A DNA stretch of 64,000 nt. Source: JALEFZ01 sp039817415. Lineage in GTDB: Bacteria > Bacteroidota > Bacteroidia > J057. Positions 1 to 8,740 of this stretch are shown in pieces. Position numbers and translations under genes: made by a program. The notes under the pieces were generated by a model that saw nothing but the letters and a program-made list of their open reading frames with translations, was not told where the DNA came from and did no database searches. Position 1 is the first letter of the stretch. Every line of letters begins with the position of its first letter. The stretch lies in NCBI GenBank assembly GCA_039817415.1, contig JBCBVV010000026.1, forward strand, positions 26,081 through 90,080. Reading direction: 5' to 3'.

Positions 1-181
1 AGCCTCTCGCTTTTTTTATGAAATAACTATTTCGAACCTATTGCGTTATTGATTATATCCATAACTTTCAGGAAATTTTGAAAAACGGGTAAAAATTCTA
101 TAATACTGGAGAGGGGACCTTTCCCCACACAGAAGTTTTATCCCAAGGAACCGCCAATACCACTTATCTCTCAAAAACAAC

Positions 182-703
182 ATGCAATTAGACGACGCGA
201 AGGAGAAATTTATTCAAGCTTGGGGGGCGCTGGGCTCCCATTGGGGCATCAACCGCACCATGGCTCAGGTACATGCCTTGCTGTTGGTTACACCTGAATC
301 TCTTTCTGCAGAAGAAATCATGGGCTCTCTAGATATTTCAAGGGGAAATGCAAACATGAACCTGCGCGCCCTAATTGACTGGGGATTGGTAAGCAAGGAG
401 CACAAAGCCGGAGAAAGAAGAGAATACTTCTACGCTGAAAAAGACATCTGGCAGGTTGCTCAACAAGTCATTATAGAGAGAAGAAAAAGAGAATTGAAGC
501 CTGTTTTAAAGGTATTGGAAGAGGTGAAGAATGTAGAAGGAGATCAAAATGATCCAGAAGTAAAGACCTTCATCGAATCCGCAACCAACCTTCACCAGAT
601 CGTATCTCAAGCAGATCAATTCCTCGAGATCGCAGTAAATTCAGATAGGAACTGGTTCTTCGAAACTCTCTTCCGCATGTTTGGAAAGAAGAAACAAGCG
701 TAA
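182..703 (+). CDS. GbsR/MarR-type winged-helix transcriptional regulator
   Basis: This 173-residue cytoplasmic protein looks like a DNA-binding repressor of the GbsR branch of the MarR superfamily. The winged helix-turn-helix covers about residues 25-90: SAEEIMGSLDISRGNANM (42-59) reads as helix-turn and recognition helix, LRALIDWGLV (61-70) leads into the wing, and the wing ends at ERREYFY. The remainder is helical and charged and is probably the dimerisation part. Length fits the family. It stands alone, with a stop 17 bases from the convergent pyrF stop, so its target is not evident from context; relatives often control osmoprotectant or envelope genes. Family call is secure, target unknown. 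Confidence 0.85.
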   Translation: MQLDDAKEKFIQAWGALGSHWGINRTMAQVHALLLVTPESLSAEEIMGSLDISRGNANMNLRALIDWGLVSKEHKAGERREYFYAEKDIWQVAQQVIIERRKRELKPVLKVLEEVKNVEGDQNDPEVKTFIESATNLHQIVSQADQFLEIAVNSDRNWFFETLFRMFGKKKQA

Positions 704-719
704 ACAACTTTATCAAGTT

Positions 720-1529
720 TTATTTTGTGAGGAAAGCTTCCATCTGTTGCTGAAGATTCAGCGCAGATGCACGGGCGGCTTGGTCAAAATTTTCATCAGA
801 GCCTGCGTATATAATCCCACGGCTTGAATTGATCAAGAGTCCCCCTTTCTCCGTCATACCTCCCTTACACACATCCTCAACTTTACCTCCTTGTGCCCCT
901 ACGCCAGGAACAAGAAACCAGCTATTGGGAACAATGGATCGGATATGAGAAAGATCATCTGGTCGAGTAGCCCCTACCACAAAACCTAGTTCTCCTGGCA
1001 TGTCTGCTGCCCATTCCTCCCCCTTTCGAAGGACCTCTTCATATAAGGGCCTTTCTTGTCCTATATATTGGAAATCCTGTGCACCCTTATTAGAAGTAAG
1101 AGCCAATAGAAAGACCCATTTGCCCTCAAACTCAAGAAACGGCTTAACCGAATCTTCTCCCATATAAGGAGCCACTGTTACAGCATCGAAGTCAAATCTT
1201 TGAAAAAAGGTCTTGGCATACATCCTTGCCGTATTGCCAATATCTCCTCGCTTCGCATCCGCCAAGACAAAAATATCATCCGGAATAATCTCTAAGGTAC
1301 GTTCCAGGCTGTTCCAACCTGAAGGTCCTAAAGCTTCATAAAAGGCTAAGTTGGGCTTATAGGCTACCGCTAAATCTTGGGTTGCCTCCACAATTCGCTT
1401 GTTGAATTCGAAAATGGGGTCTTCTTCTCTATGGAGGAATTCAGGGATTCGATTGAGATCAGTATCCAGTCCCACACACAGAAGGGACTTTTTCTGGAAT
1501 ATTTGTTGCGTCAGTTTTTCGGGTAGCAA
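720..1529 (-). CDS. pyrF: Orotidine 5'-phosphate decarboxylase, type 2
   Basis: OMP decarboxylase makes UMP from orotidine 5'-phosphate, the last step of de novo pyrimidine synthesis, in the cytoplasm. The 269 residues match the longer type 2 family (about 270 residues). The catalytic Lys-Asp cluster is seen in FVLADAKRGDIGNTAR, the substrate-binding start in LLCVGLDTDLNRIP, and the phosphate-binding end in PGVGAQGG and SSRGIIYA. The start is a TTG at 1527-1529: no ATG lies in frame just upstream, and this places the conserved KKSLLCVGLD block about a dozen residues from the N-terminus, as in relatives. It is monocistronic, convergent with the regulator at 182-703 and divergent from the membrane protein at 1614. 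Confidence 0.95.
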   Translation of the reverse strand: MLPEKLTQQIFQKKSLLCVGLDTDLNRIPEFLHREEDPIFEFNKRIVEATQDLAVAYKPNLAFYEALGPSGWNSLERTLEIIPDDIFVLADAKRGDIGNTARMYAKTFFQRFDFDAVTVAPYMGEDSVKPFLEFEGKWVFLLALTSNKGAQDFQYIGQERPLYEEVLRKGEEWAADMPGELGFVVGATRPDDLSHIRSIVPNSWFLVPGVGAQGGKVEDVCKGGMTEKGGLLINSSRGIIYAGSDENFDQAARASALNLQQQMEAFLTK

Positions 1530-1613
1530 AATGAGATAGTCGTTTAGAAAAACCCTATAATTGTTACGTCAAAGAACATTCTTTTCAACCTGAGATCAAA
1601 ATAAACCCATAGC

Positions 1614-3176
1614 GTGATCCGGCTTCTGTCATTCGTCCCCGGGACTATCGTCATTTTATTGATGGTGCTGATCCCCCTGCTAAGAATTCCTTCTTTGCAG
1701 GGACAGTTGTTTGGTCCAGAGGAATCATACCTAATGGTATTGGCCGAAAGGATGGCTAATGGAAATCTTTTGTATGAAGATGCCTGGCATGCTGGCCCGC
1801 CTATCTTAGTTTGGGGATATTATATTTTCTACCTGATTTTTGGCTCTTATGGACAGCTTGTCCTCAATATTTTAGGCTGTATCTATATTTGGATTTGCGC
1901 GCTTTATTTCAATGGAATTGTAGCCCAATTCAAGCCATTCCAACGCCTAGCAGGTCTACCCGCCATTTTGTTTGCCGTGCTGACTTCCATTCCCTGGTAT
2001 GGGCAGGAATGGTCTTCCTCATTGGCACAGGTGCTGCCTTTTCTAGCAGCCTTTCAAGCTATTCTCAGCTTGGGGGATTACAAAGTCAAGAACTTCCAAC
2101 TCATGTTCCGAATTGGTTTCCTCATGGGGCTGATTCTATTTCTTGGGTACAAAGGCATCATCCTAAACCTAGCCCTATTATTTGCTTACTTCATTGTCAG
2201 GAGTGCCAAGTTCGATGAGCTATTTTCTCTCATTGGGGGATTGATCATTGTTTCTGTCATTGTGGTCATGATCTTGTTTATTCAAGGCACCTTAGATGAT
2301 TTCTGGGATATTGGTATTCTCTATTATTTTGATCGTTTCCGCTTAACGGACAAGGGACTTTACTCTTTTCAACCTTTTTCTAATCTACAATCCTGGCTAT
2401 ATGCAACTGGGGTCATGGCCTTTCTAGCCATGATAGGATTCCTACATTTTAGGCTGAGGTTTTTTAGCTATGTGGCGAAGATCAGAACGCTGGAGGTCGT
2501 GATGGCCTGCTGGTTGGTGGCTGTTGTGAGCATGCTCTTATTGAAATGGCAGCGAATTGACCTGAATGACTTTGTTCTGTTGGCAGCTCCCATGTCCTTC
2601 TATATCTCTAAAGCACTTGATTTTAATCTTACCTATAGATTCAGATTCTTTCTCTTCCTATTGATGTTTGCGGTTCCAGTTTATCAATTTTGGTTCTATT
2701 ATACCCATGATTTGGAGCAGTTGAGCAAAGAACAGCTATCGCCCCTGACCACAGGGAACAACTATGCCATTCTCAATGAATCCAAACCTATAAGGAATTA
2801 CCTGGAAGACAATCCCCTAGAGGAGGGTATATGGATCATGGATTATCAGCCATCCTTATACAATTGGCTGGATGCCTACTGTGCCAGTAAGTATTTGGAC
2901 TACAGAATTGCCTTTTATAAAATTCCTGTTCTTTCCAACATAAAAGAACCTTTGTTCACTGCGCTCGAAGGAGACAGAGAAATATTTCTCCAGTTTAAGG
3001 ACAATCCGCCAGAGTTAATCCTTGACCCAAGAGACCAATTCCCTAGGTTATTGAATAGATATCCTCTCCTTTCAAGAGCTTATGAACGAATCAATCTAAA
3101 TTCCTATCCCATCTATCGGAGAAAAAACCTAAGTTTGTCCCATGAAATTCGGCGTAATAACATTCCCCGGCAGTAA
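1614..3176 (+). CDS. Polytopic membrane protein, GT-C (GT39-like) glycosyltransferase candidate
   Basis: A 520-residue inner-membrane protein with roughly ten hydrophobic segments over the first 360 residues and a soluble C-terminal part. The first loop carries GNLLYEDAWHAGPP (residues 50-63), resembling the G-x-x-x-Y-x-D-x-x-x-x-x-PP motif of lipid-linked-sugar transferases of the GT39/ArnT type, where the loop aspartate (here Asp56) is catalytic. Activity and substrate are inference. The start is GTG at 1614. The last 35 bases overlap purQ in another reading frame, suggesting translational coupling rather than shared function. An alternative is a non-catalytic Bacteroidota membrane protein that only shares the fold. 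Confidence 0.7.
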   Translation: MIRLLSFVPGTIVILLMVLIPLLRIPSLQGQLFGPEESYLMVLAERMANGNLLYEDAWHAGPPILVWGYYIFYLIFGSYGQLVLNILGCIYIWICALYFNGIVAQFKPFQRLAGLPAILFAVLTSIPWYGQEWSSSLAQVLPFLAAFQAILSLGDYKVKNFQLMFRIGFLMGLILFLGYKGIILNLALLFAYFIVRSAKFDELFSLIGGLIIVSVIVVMILFIQGTLDDFWDIGILYYFDRFRLTDKGLYSFQPFSNLQSWLYATGVMAFLAMIGFLHFRLRFFSYVAKIRTLEVVMACWLVAVVSMLLLKWQRIDLNDFVLLAAPMSFYISKALDFNLTYRFRFFLFLLMFAVPVYQFWFYYTHDLEQLSKEQLSPLTTGNNYAILNESKPIRNYLEDNPLEEGIWIMDYQPSLYNWLDAYCASKYLDYRIAFYKIPVLSNIKEPLFTALEGDREIFLQFKDNPPELILDPRDQFPRLLNRYPLLSRAYERINLNSYPIYRRKNLSLSHEIRRNNIPRQ

Positions 3177-3816
3177 TTGTGATGATGACCTGATTTACAG
3201 CTTAAGAGAAAATCTAGGTCAAGAGGTCGTGCACCTTTGGCACAAAGACAGAGATCTACAACAATCTGATGTCATTTTTCTGCCCGGTGGCTTTTCCTAT
3301 GGGGATTACCTACGTTCAGGAGCCATTGCTCGCTTCTCACCAATCATGGAAGAAGTCATGGCCCATGCCCAAAGGGGTGGGTATGTAGTAGGAATTTGTA
3401 ATGGTTTTCAGATGTTGACCGAATCAGGCTTGCTAGAAGGGGCTCTTCTCCGCAACAATAGCATGAACTTCATCTGTAAGAATGTGTATATACGCCCTGT
3501 GAGCAAAACGGCAAAATTTACTTCCTCTCTTGAAGAAAGAGCCTATAAAGTACCTATTGCCCACGCTGAAGGCAACTTCTACTGTACGGATGATGTATTG
3601 AAGAAACTTCAGGATCAAGACCAGATTTTGTTCCGCTATTGTGATGAAAATGGCCAGGTTACTACGGATTCTAATCCTAATGGCAGCCTTGACAACATTG
3701 CAGGAATTACCAATGCTGGCAAAAATGTTTTCGGCCTCATGCCCCACCCAGAGAGGGCTTCTGACGAAATGTTAGGCAACCTCGATGGCAAACGAATCTT
3801 GGAGATGATTCTTTGA
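3142..3816 (+). CDS. purQ: Phosphoribosylformylglycinamidine synthase glutaminase subunit PurQ
   Basis: PurQ hydrolyses glutamine and passes ammonia to PurL for the fourth step of purine synthesis. The 224-residue length is typical of the stand-alone subunit. The class I glutaminase nucleophile is Cys86 in VVGICNGFQML, and His202 and Glu204 in MPHPERAS complete the triad. The N-terminus FGVITFPGSNCDDD is characteristic. A stand-alone PurQ implies this organism has the split PurLSQ enzyme, whereas many Bacteroidota encode one large fused PurL. The start codon lies inside the upstream membrane-protein gene, a 35-base overlap. No purS or purL is in the window. Confidence 0.95.
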   Translation: MKFGVITFPGSNCDDDLIYSLRENLGQEVVHLWHKDRDLQQSDVIFLPGGFSYGDYLRSGAIARFSPIMEEVMAHAQRGGYVVGICNGFQMLTESGLLEGALLRNNSMNFICKNVYIRPVSKTAKFTSSLEERAYKVPIAHAEGNFYCTDDVLKKLQDQDQILFRYCDENGQVTTDSNPNGSLDNIAGITNAGKNVFGLMPHPERASDEMLGNLDGKRILEMIL

Positions 3817-3929
3817 GTCAGTATAAGTTCTGAAATTATTTTTTCACCTATCCAAGATACATTCCAAATGTAGATGCTTGGGAATAACCTCCTTTGCACA
3901 TATTAATCCGTCTCGTTACCCCCAGACCT

Positions 3930-5339
3930 ATGAGATATCTCTTCATTGGATTGCTTCTGGCTATTGCCATATTAAGTTGTAAAACGGAAATCACAAACAC
4001 AGCGCCTACCATTTCTGATCAGGATTTCAGTCTGGTTGAAAACCCTGCGAAGAACTATCTAATAGGGAGAATAGCTGCCACTGACCCTGAAGGAGACAAG
4101 TTATCTTTCGCTATTGTTGATGGTAATACAGATAATGCCTTTTCCATCAACACCAACAATGGAGGCCTCATCGTAAATTCCCCAGAGGTTTTTGACTTCG
4201 AAACCTCCCCAGTCTTTTCTTTGACGATAGAAGTAAGCGATGGAAACTTCTCAGAACACGCTTCCGTCAAGATTACCTTAATAGACGAATTTGAGTCTAC
4301 CTATCCTGAGTTGGGACCTTGTGAACTGAAGCGAGTTTCCAGCAATTGGGTAGGGCTCGGAATACCAAGGCTGGAAGGCTTTACACCTTCGCTGGGAACG
4401 GTGAACATGCCTGTAGTTTTTGTGGATTTTGATAACGTACCTGCTACCAAAACTCCTGAAGATGTCTTTTCGATCCTCCAACCTGCCGCTCCCGATTTTT
4501 TGGATAAAGTCTCATACGGGAGAATAGACCTACAACTTCAACCCCATTTTGAATGGTATAGGCTGAGCCAGTCATCTTCCCATTATGGGTTTGGACTCAG
4601 GGACGGTGCTGCTCATAAGGCTTTCATACAGGAAGCCGTTGATTCTGCTGATGCGGAGGTAGACTTCAGCAATGCGGATGCAGTACTGGTGGTTTCCAAT
4701 CCCGATGCAATGGACATCCCTATAGGTCCTGCTTTTGGAGCATTTAATGACTTTTGGGCTATCAAGGCAGATGGAAACCATATGTACAATGGTGTTACTT
4801 CGGGATATGACCTTAACCATTGGGGAGGGATATGGCTGGTCCATGAGTTGGGACATACTTTTACCTTGCCGGATCTTTATGACTTTGCTGGTGGGCATGG
4901 ATTTGTAGGGGGCTTTAGCATCATGGGTAACATTGGTGGGGAAGCACCTGGCTTTTTTGCTTTTGAAAGGTGGATGATGGGATGGCTTGATGACGCCCAG
5001 GTATTCTGCCACGATCAAGGGGAAGTGGTCATTCACATTGATCAATTAGAAGGTCCAGGTGGAACAAAAGCTGCAATCGTCCCACTTGACGCTAGGACAG
5101 CGCTTGTGATGGAATGCCGAAGAAAAGAAGGTGTGGATTTGCTGATGGGGGAAGAAGGCCTTCTTGTTTATTTGGTCGATACTAGCATCGAAACTGGAAA
5201 TGGCCCCATTAAGGTTTTGCCTAATCCACAGCCAGATGCCCCATTGGCTCAAGGAGAAGAATTTAATTACAAGGGTATTAGTATCAAGGTTTTGCAAGCA
5301 GAGGATAAAGCTGATAAGGTTCGGATTATTGTTCCATAA
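3930..5339 (+). CDS. Cadherin-domain lipoprotein metalloprotease (M6-like)
   Basis: A 469-residue lipoprotein: signal MRYLFIGLLLAIAILSC with lipidated Cys17 candidate. I start it at the ATG at 3930 because that gives a clean lipoprotein signal; the frame is open to 3894. Residues about 25-122 form one cadherin-like repeat (FSLVENPAKN, ATDPEGDKLSF, VSDGN). The catalytic region carries HELGHTFTLPDLYDF, an HExxH zinc motif (His305, Glu306, His309) with a downstream Asp315, followed by a G-F-S-I-M Met-turn-like segment, as in M6 (immune inhibitor A-like) peptidases. It probably works at the cell surface on proteins. It is flanked by purQ and pheT and looks monocistronic. Confidence 0.8.
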   Translation: MRYLFIGLLLAIAILSCKTEITNTAPTISDQDFSLVENPAKNYLIGRIAATDPEGDKLSFAIVDGNTDNAFSINTNNGGLIVNSPEVFDFETSPVFSLTIEVSDGNFSEHASVKITLIDEFESTYPELGPCELKRVSSNWVGLGIPRLEGFTPSLGTVNMPVVFVDFDNVPATKTPEDVFSILQPAAPDFLDKVSYGRIDLQLQPHFEWYRLSQSSSHYGFGLRDGAAHKAFIQEAVDSADAEVDFSNADAVLVVSNPDAMDIPIGPAFGAFNDFWAIKADGNHMYNGVTSGYDLNHWGGIWLVHELGHTFTLPDLYDFAGGHGFVGGFSIMGNIGGEAPGFFAFERWMMGWLDDAQVFCHDQGEVVIHIDQLEGPGGTKAAIVPLDARTALVMECRRKEGVDLLMGEEGLLVYLVDTSIETGNGPIKVLPNPQPDAPLAQGEEFNYKGISIKVLQAEDKADKVRIIVP

Positions 5340-5410
5340 GGGTTTTGAACATGGCCACAGCCAATTCCTCTTAATCATCTCTGGAAAAGGTTTTTTTCAT
5401 AACCTTTACC

Positions 5411-5418
5411 TACATTTG
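5411..5418 (+). promoter_or_regulatory. Candidate -7 element of the pheT promoter
   Basis: TACATTTG matches the Bacteroidota -7 consensus TAnnTTTG exactly and lies 60 bases before the pheT ATG. No good TTTG element is present about 19 bases upstream, where a T-run sits instead, so support is partial. Confidence 0.4.
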
Positions 5419-5477
5419 CCGTTGCAAAAAAATGGATCTCTAAGAGACCATCAATTCTGAAAAAGAACACCTAGGTC

Positions 5478-7898
5478 ATGAAAGTCTCCTACAATTGGCT
5501 CAAAGACTATATAGATTTCGACTATAGCCCAGATGAATTAAAAGATATCCTGACCATGTTGGGATTGGAAGTTGGCAAAACAGAAAAAGTTGGCGGCGTT
5601 CCAGGAAATTTTGAAGGGGTAGTTGTGGGTCATGTACTGAGCGCAGAACAGCATCCCAATGCTGATCGACTAAGAGTTACGACTGTAGATATCGGAGGCG
5701 AAGAACCTCTACAAATTGTATGTGGAGCTCCAAATGTTGCCAAGGGTCAAAAAGTACCCGTTGCTACTGTTGGAACCACGCTATATCCATTCGGGAAAGG
5801 CGAAGAAGGTGCCTTCAAAATCAAGAAAGGCAAGATCAGAGGAGAAGTTTCCCAGGGAATGATCTGTGCAGAAGATGAAGTGGGACTTGGAATGGAGCAC
5901 GATGGCATCATGGTATTAGCAGATGACATCAAAGCAGGCACACCTTTCAACCAAGTTGTTGAGACAGATGAAGATTACCTGCTTGAAATTGAACTGACCC
6001 CCAACAGAGTTGATGGTGCTTCGCATTATGGGGTTGCTCGTGATGTAGCAGCCTACATGCGGGACAAAAGCAAGGCCAGATTGCCTGAAATCACCCTTGA
6101 CCCTAAAAAACTCAAAGGAAAAAATCCTATTCCAGTTATCATTGAAGATGAGGATAGGTGCAAGCGATATACCTCCATTTATATAGAAGGGGTTTCAGTA
6201 ACGGAAAGCCCAGACTGGTTGAAGAAGCGCCTGACTACCGTTGGCCTTCGCCCCATCAACAACATTGTGGACATCACCAATTATGTGCTCCACGAATTGG
6301 GCAACCCTATGCATGCCTTTGATGCAGACAAATTGGAAGAAGGTAAGATTGTGGTAAAGACCTTGAAAAAGGAAACACCCTTTACCACCCTTGACGATAT
6401 TGAAAGAAAATTACTCCCAGATGTAGACCTGATGATCACAGATGGCAAAAATCCACTCTGTATTGCAGGAACTATGGGAGGACTAAATTCTGGCGTTACA
6501 GAAGAAACCAAAAACGTTTTCCTAGAGGTAGCCTATTTCGATCCGGGTACAGTTAGGAAAACTTCAAAAAGATTAGGCATTAACAGTGATTCCTCATTCC
6601 GCTTCGAAAGGGGAGTTGATCCACATATGACAGTAACAGCTGCCTTAAGGGCGGCTAGTCTGATTGTAGATATCGCTGGAGGGAAACCTTCTCAAATTGA
6701 CGACATCAAATTAGATGATTTCGCTCCGTTCAAGGTAGATCTATCCCTCAAGAAGACAAGGAGACTGATTGGCAAGGTCAACAAGACCTCCAGTATTCAG
6801 AAAGATGATGTTCTGGAAATCCTTGAAGCACTTGATATCAAGGTAAAAGAAGATGGAGATATCTTCCATTTAGAAGTGCCTCAGTTTCGCGTAGATGTAC
6901 AGCGTGATGTGGATGTCATTGAGGATATTTTGAGAGTATATGGCTACAACAATGTGCCCATTCCATCAAAAATCAATGGAAACCTTAATTTCCGTCCCTA
7001 CCGAGATGTATACAGGTTGAGAGAGACCTATTTCAATTATTTAGCTGGAGCAGGTTACCACGAAATATTGACCAACTCGCTGGTAGCCAAAGAGTGGGGC
7101 GATGACAAGGCTGTTCCCATTGTAAATCCCTTAAGTGAGGAATTGGGAATCTTGAGACAAACGATGCTACCTGGGGCGCTGGATTCCATTCGGCACAACC
7201 AAAACAGGCAGTCTCCTGACCTTCCTTTCTTCGAGTATGGAAAAACCTACAGATTAGCTGGGGATGGCTATGACGAGCAAGAATGGGTAGCAATCACGGT
7301 AACGGGAGCTAAACACGCCATGCACTATCAAGCCAAGGCTCCTGCTGTTAGTCTAGGAACGCTTACCGCAGAGGTAGAAAGTTTGAAGAACTGGTTTGCG
7401 ATTGATGGGAAGCTAAGGGAAACGGATTACCATGAATTCGACTACGGAATGGAAATGGTAACCAATGGGAAAGTCATCTTGAAATTCGGTCGTATCAAGG
7501 CGGAATTGACGGAGCGATACGGCATCAACAATGAAGTATTTCATTTGCTGATTGACTGGGCCAAGCTAGTCGACCTCTACTATAATCAACAGACCGAATT
7601 CAGCCAGATTCCTCAGTTCCCAAGTATTCGCAGGGATTTGAGCTTGATGATAGATCAGACAGTTAGCTTCGCAGAGATTCAGAATCTCGTTTTCAGGGCT
7701 AATCCTAAACTGATCAAGAAGGTCGAATTGCACGATGTATATATGGGCAAGGGGATTCCTTCTGGGAAAAAGAGCTACCTCATTTCTTTCGAGTTACAGG
7801 ATGCGAGCAAGACATTAGCGGACAAAGCAGCAGAAAAAATCACCCAAAGAGTGGTTCAATTGTTGGAGAAAGAGCTATCCGCTGAAATTCGAAAATAG
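5478..7898 (+). CDS. pheT: Phenylalanine-tRNA ligase beta subunit
   Basis: PheT pairs with PheS (not in the window) to charge tRNA-Phe. The 806 residues match the usual length. Domains in order: the N-terminal helix MKVSYNWLKDYID; a tRNA-binding OB fold at about 40-155 (VVGHVLSAEQHPNADRLRV); the B3/B4 editing domain with LELTPNR-type and FDADKL segments; the B5 domain at about 410-490; a catalytic-core-like domain; and an FDX-ACB anticodon-binding C-terminus (PQFPSIRRDLSLMID). The gene follows the metalloprotease by 138 bases with its own candidate promoter. Nothing appears truncated. Confidence 0.96.
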   Translation: MKVSYNWLKDYIDFDYSPDELKDILTMLGLEVGKTEKVGGVPGNFEGVVVGHVLSAEQHPNADRLRVTTVDIGGEEPLQIVCGAPNVAKGQKVPVATVGTTLYPFGKGEEGAFKIKKGKIRGEVSQGMICAEDEVGLGMEHDGIMVLADDIKAGTPFNQVVETDEDYLLEIELTPNRVDGASHYGVARDVAAYMRDKSKARLPEITLDPKKLKGKNPIPVIIEDEDRCKRYTSIYIEGVSVTESPDWLKKRLTTVGLRPINNIVDITNYVLHELGNPMHAFDADKLEEGKIVVKTLKKETPFTTLDDIERKLLPDVDLMITDGKNPLCIAGTMGGLNSGVTEETKNVFLEVAYFDPGTVRKTSKRLGINSDSSFRFERGVDPHMTVTAALRAASLIVDIAGGKPSQIDDIKLDDFAPFKVDLSLKKTRRLIGKVNKTSSIQKDDVLEILEALDIKVKEDGDIFHLEVPQFRVDVQRDVDVIEDILRVYGYNNVPIPSKINGNLNFRPYRDVYRLRETYFNYLAGAGYHEILTNSLVAKEWGDDKAVPIVNPLSEELGILRQTMLPGALDSIRHNQNRQSPDLPFFEYGKTYRLAGDGYDEQEWVAITVTGAKHAMHYQAKAPAVSLGTLTAEVESLKNWFAIDGKLRETDYHEFDYGMEMVTNGKVILKFGRIKAELTERYGINNEVFHLLIDWAKLVDLYYNQQTEFSQIPQFPSIRRDLSLMIDQTVSFAEIQNLVFRANPKLIKKVELHDVYMGKGIPSGKKSYLISFELQDASKTLADKAAEKITQRVVQLLEKELSAEIRK

Positions 7899-7915
7899 GA
7901 ATTCAGAAGCATGAC

Positions 7916-7941
7916 ACTCTCCATTAGGCGTTTATGGAGAG
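7916..7941 (+). other. Hairpin in the pheT-coiled-coil gene intergenic region
   Basis: CTCTCCAT and ATGGAGAG form an 8-bp stem around a 9-base loop just after pheT. No T-run follows, so this is not a normal rho-independent terminator. It could be RNA processing, a weak terminator or part of a small RNA. Confidence 0.4.
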
Positions 7942-8044
7942 GGGAGCAATGGAGCTCAGGAAGTTGGGGGTAAAAGCATTCCCTTCAAGCACCTTTTGTT
8001 AAGTAGTAAATTTTACTTTAAATTAACGCAGCTGGATCAAGAGA

Positions 8045-8332
8045 ATGAATGATTTACTGCTTAGGCTACAAGAACTGAATAGGAAAGTTGGAAGACTGGA
8101 AAAGCAGTTGGAGTCTTTGCATGAAGAGCGTCATGATCTTGAGCAAAAACTGGAGAATTCCGAGAAGGCCTTACTCCAGGCTACCAAGAATTATGAAGAA
8201 ATGGTTGAGCGATACGAGGCGGTGAAGCTGAGTAAAGCGCTGGTTAACCCAGAAGCGAAGCTGACCATTCAGGAAAAAATTGATTGGTATTTGAAAGAAA
8301 TAGACATTTGTCTGAATAATTTTGGTGATTAG
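8045..8332 (+). CDS. Small coiled-coil protein upstream of zapA
   Basis: A 95-residue, highly charged protein predicted to be almost wholly coiled coil: hydrophobic heptads run from LLRLQELNRKVGRLEKQL through LEQKLENSEKALLQ to about residue 70, followed by a short C-terminal segment TIQEKIDWYLKEIDICLNNF. It has no signal peptide or membrane segment. It precedes zapA by 26 bases and is very likely co-transcribed with zapA and rny. By position and build it resembles a division-ring coiled-coil partner (ZapB-like), but I see no family signature, so that role is inference only. Confidence 0.75.
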   Translation: MNDLLLRLQELNRKVGRLEKQLESLHEERHDLEQKLENSEKALLQATKNYEEMVERYEAVKLSKALVNPEAKLTIQEKIDWYLKEIDICLNNFGD

Positions 8333-8358
8333 CACTAGCTGGCAAAAGGGAAAAAACA

Positions 8359-8661
8359 TTGGACAAACAATCCATTCTAATAACCGTCTTCGGACGCCAG
8401 TTTCCGTTAAAAGTGGATAAGGAGGAGGCAGCTGTCATTCAAGAAGCTGCAGGAAGGATAAATGCAAAAATCAAAGCCTTTAAGGCTGAGTATAAAAATC
8501 AGGACGACCTGAACATTGCAATTATGTGTTGCCTTGACATCATGACTGAATTTCTTGCACAAGAACGCAAGCAGGATAGTCAATTGCAGGCAGTACTTCA
8601 TGAAATCTCCACTTTAGAAGAGAAACTGGATCATACCCTCAAACTAGGAGATGATCAATGA
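8359..8661 (+). CDS. zapA: Cell division protein ZapA
   Basis: ZapA binds FtsZ and promotes bundling of protofilaments at midcell. The 100 residues contain the compact N-terminal FtsZ-binding domain (SILITVFGRQFPLKVDKEEAAVIQ, about residues 5-28) and a C-terminal helix that pairs as a coiled coil (about 50-98). The start is TTG at 8359, chosen because it gives the family-typical MDKQSI-x-V-x-I-x-GR beginning, and a purine-rich stretch AAAAGGGAAAA lies just upstream. The coding end overlaps a longer possible frame of rny, but the rny start preferred here is 80 bases downstream. The coiled-coil gene, zapA and rny form one unit. Confidence 0.9.
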   Translation: MDKQSILITVFGRQFPLKVDKEEAAVIQEAAGRINAKIKAFKAEYKNQDDLNIAIMCCLDIMTEFLAQERKQDSQLQAVLHEISTLEEKLDHTLKLGDDQ

Positions 8662-8740
8662 GTGGAGTCCTACCCCTCTCTCCCATATTTTACCGTATAG
8701 TGCTCACCATTATGTTAAACCACCAAAGGAAAACAAACAT

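Noticed and set aside
8651..8740. A 30-residue N-terminal extension of RNase Y.
   Set aside because: It overlaps the end of zapA and would put a hydrophilic leader before the membrane anchor, unlike the family; the ATG at 8741 with AAAGGAAA is better.
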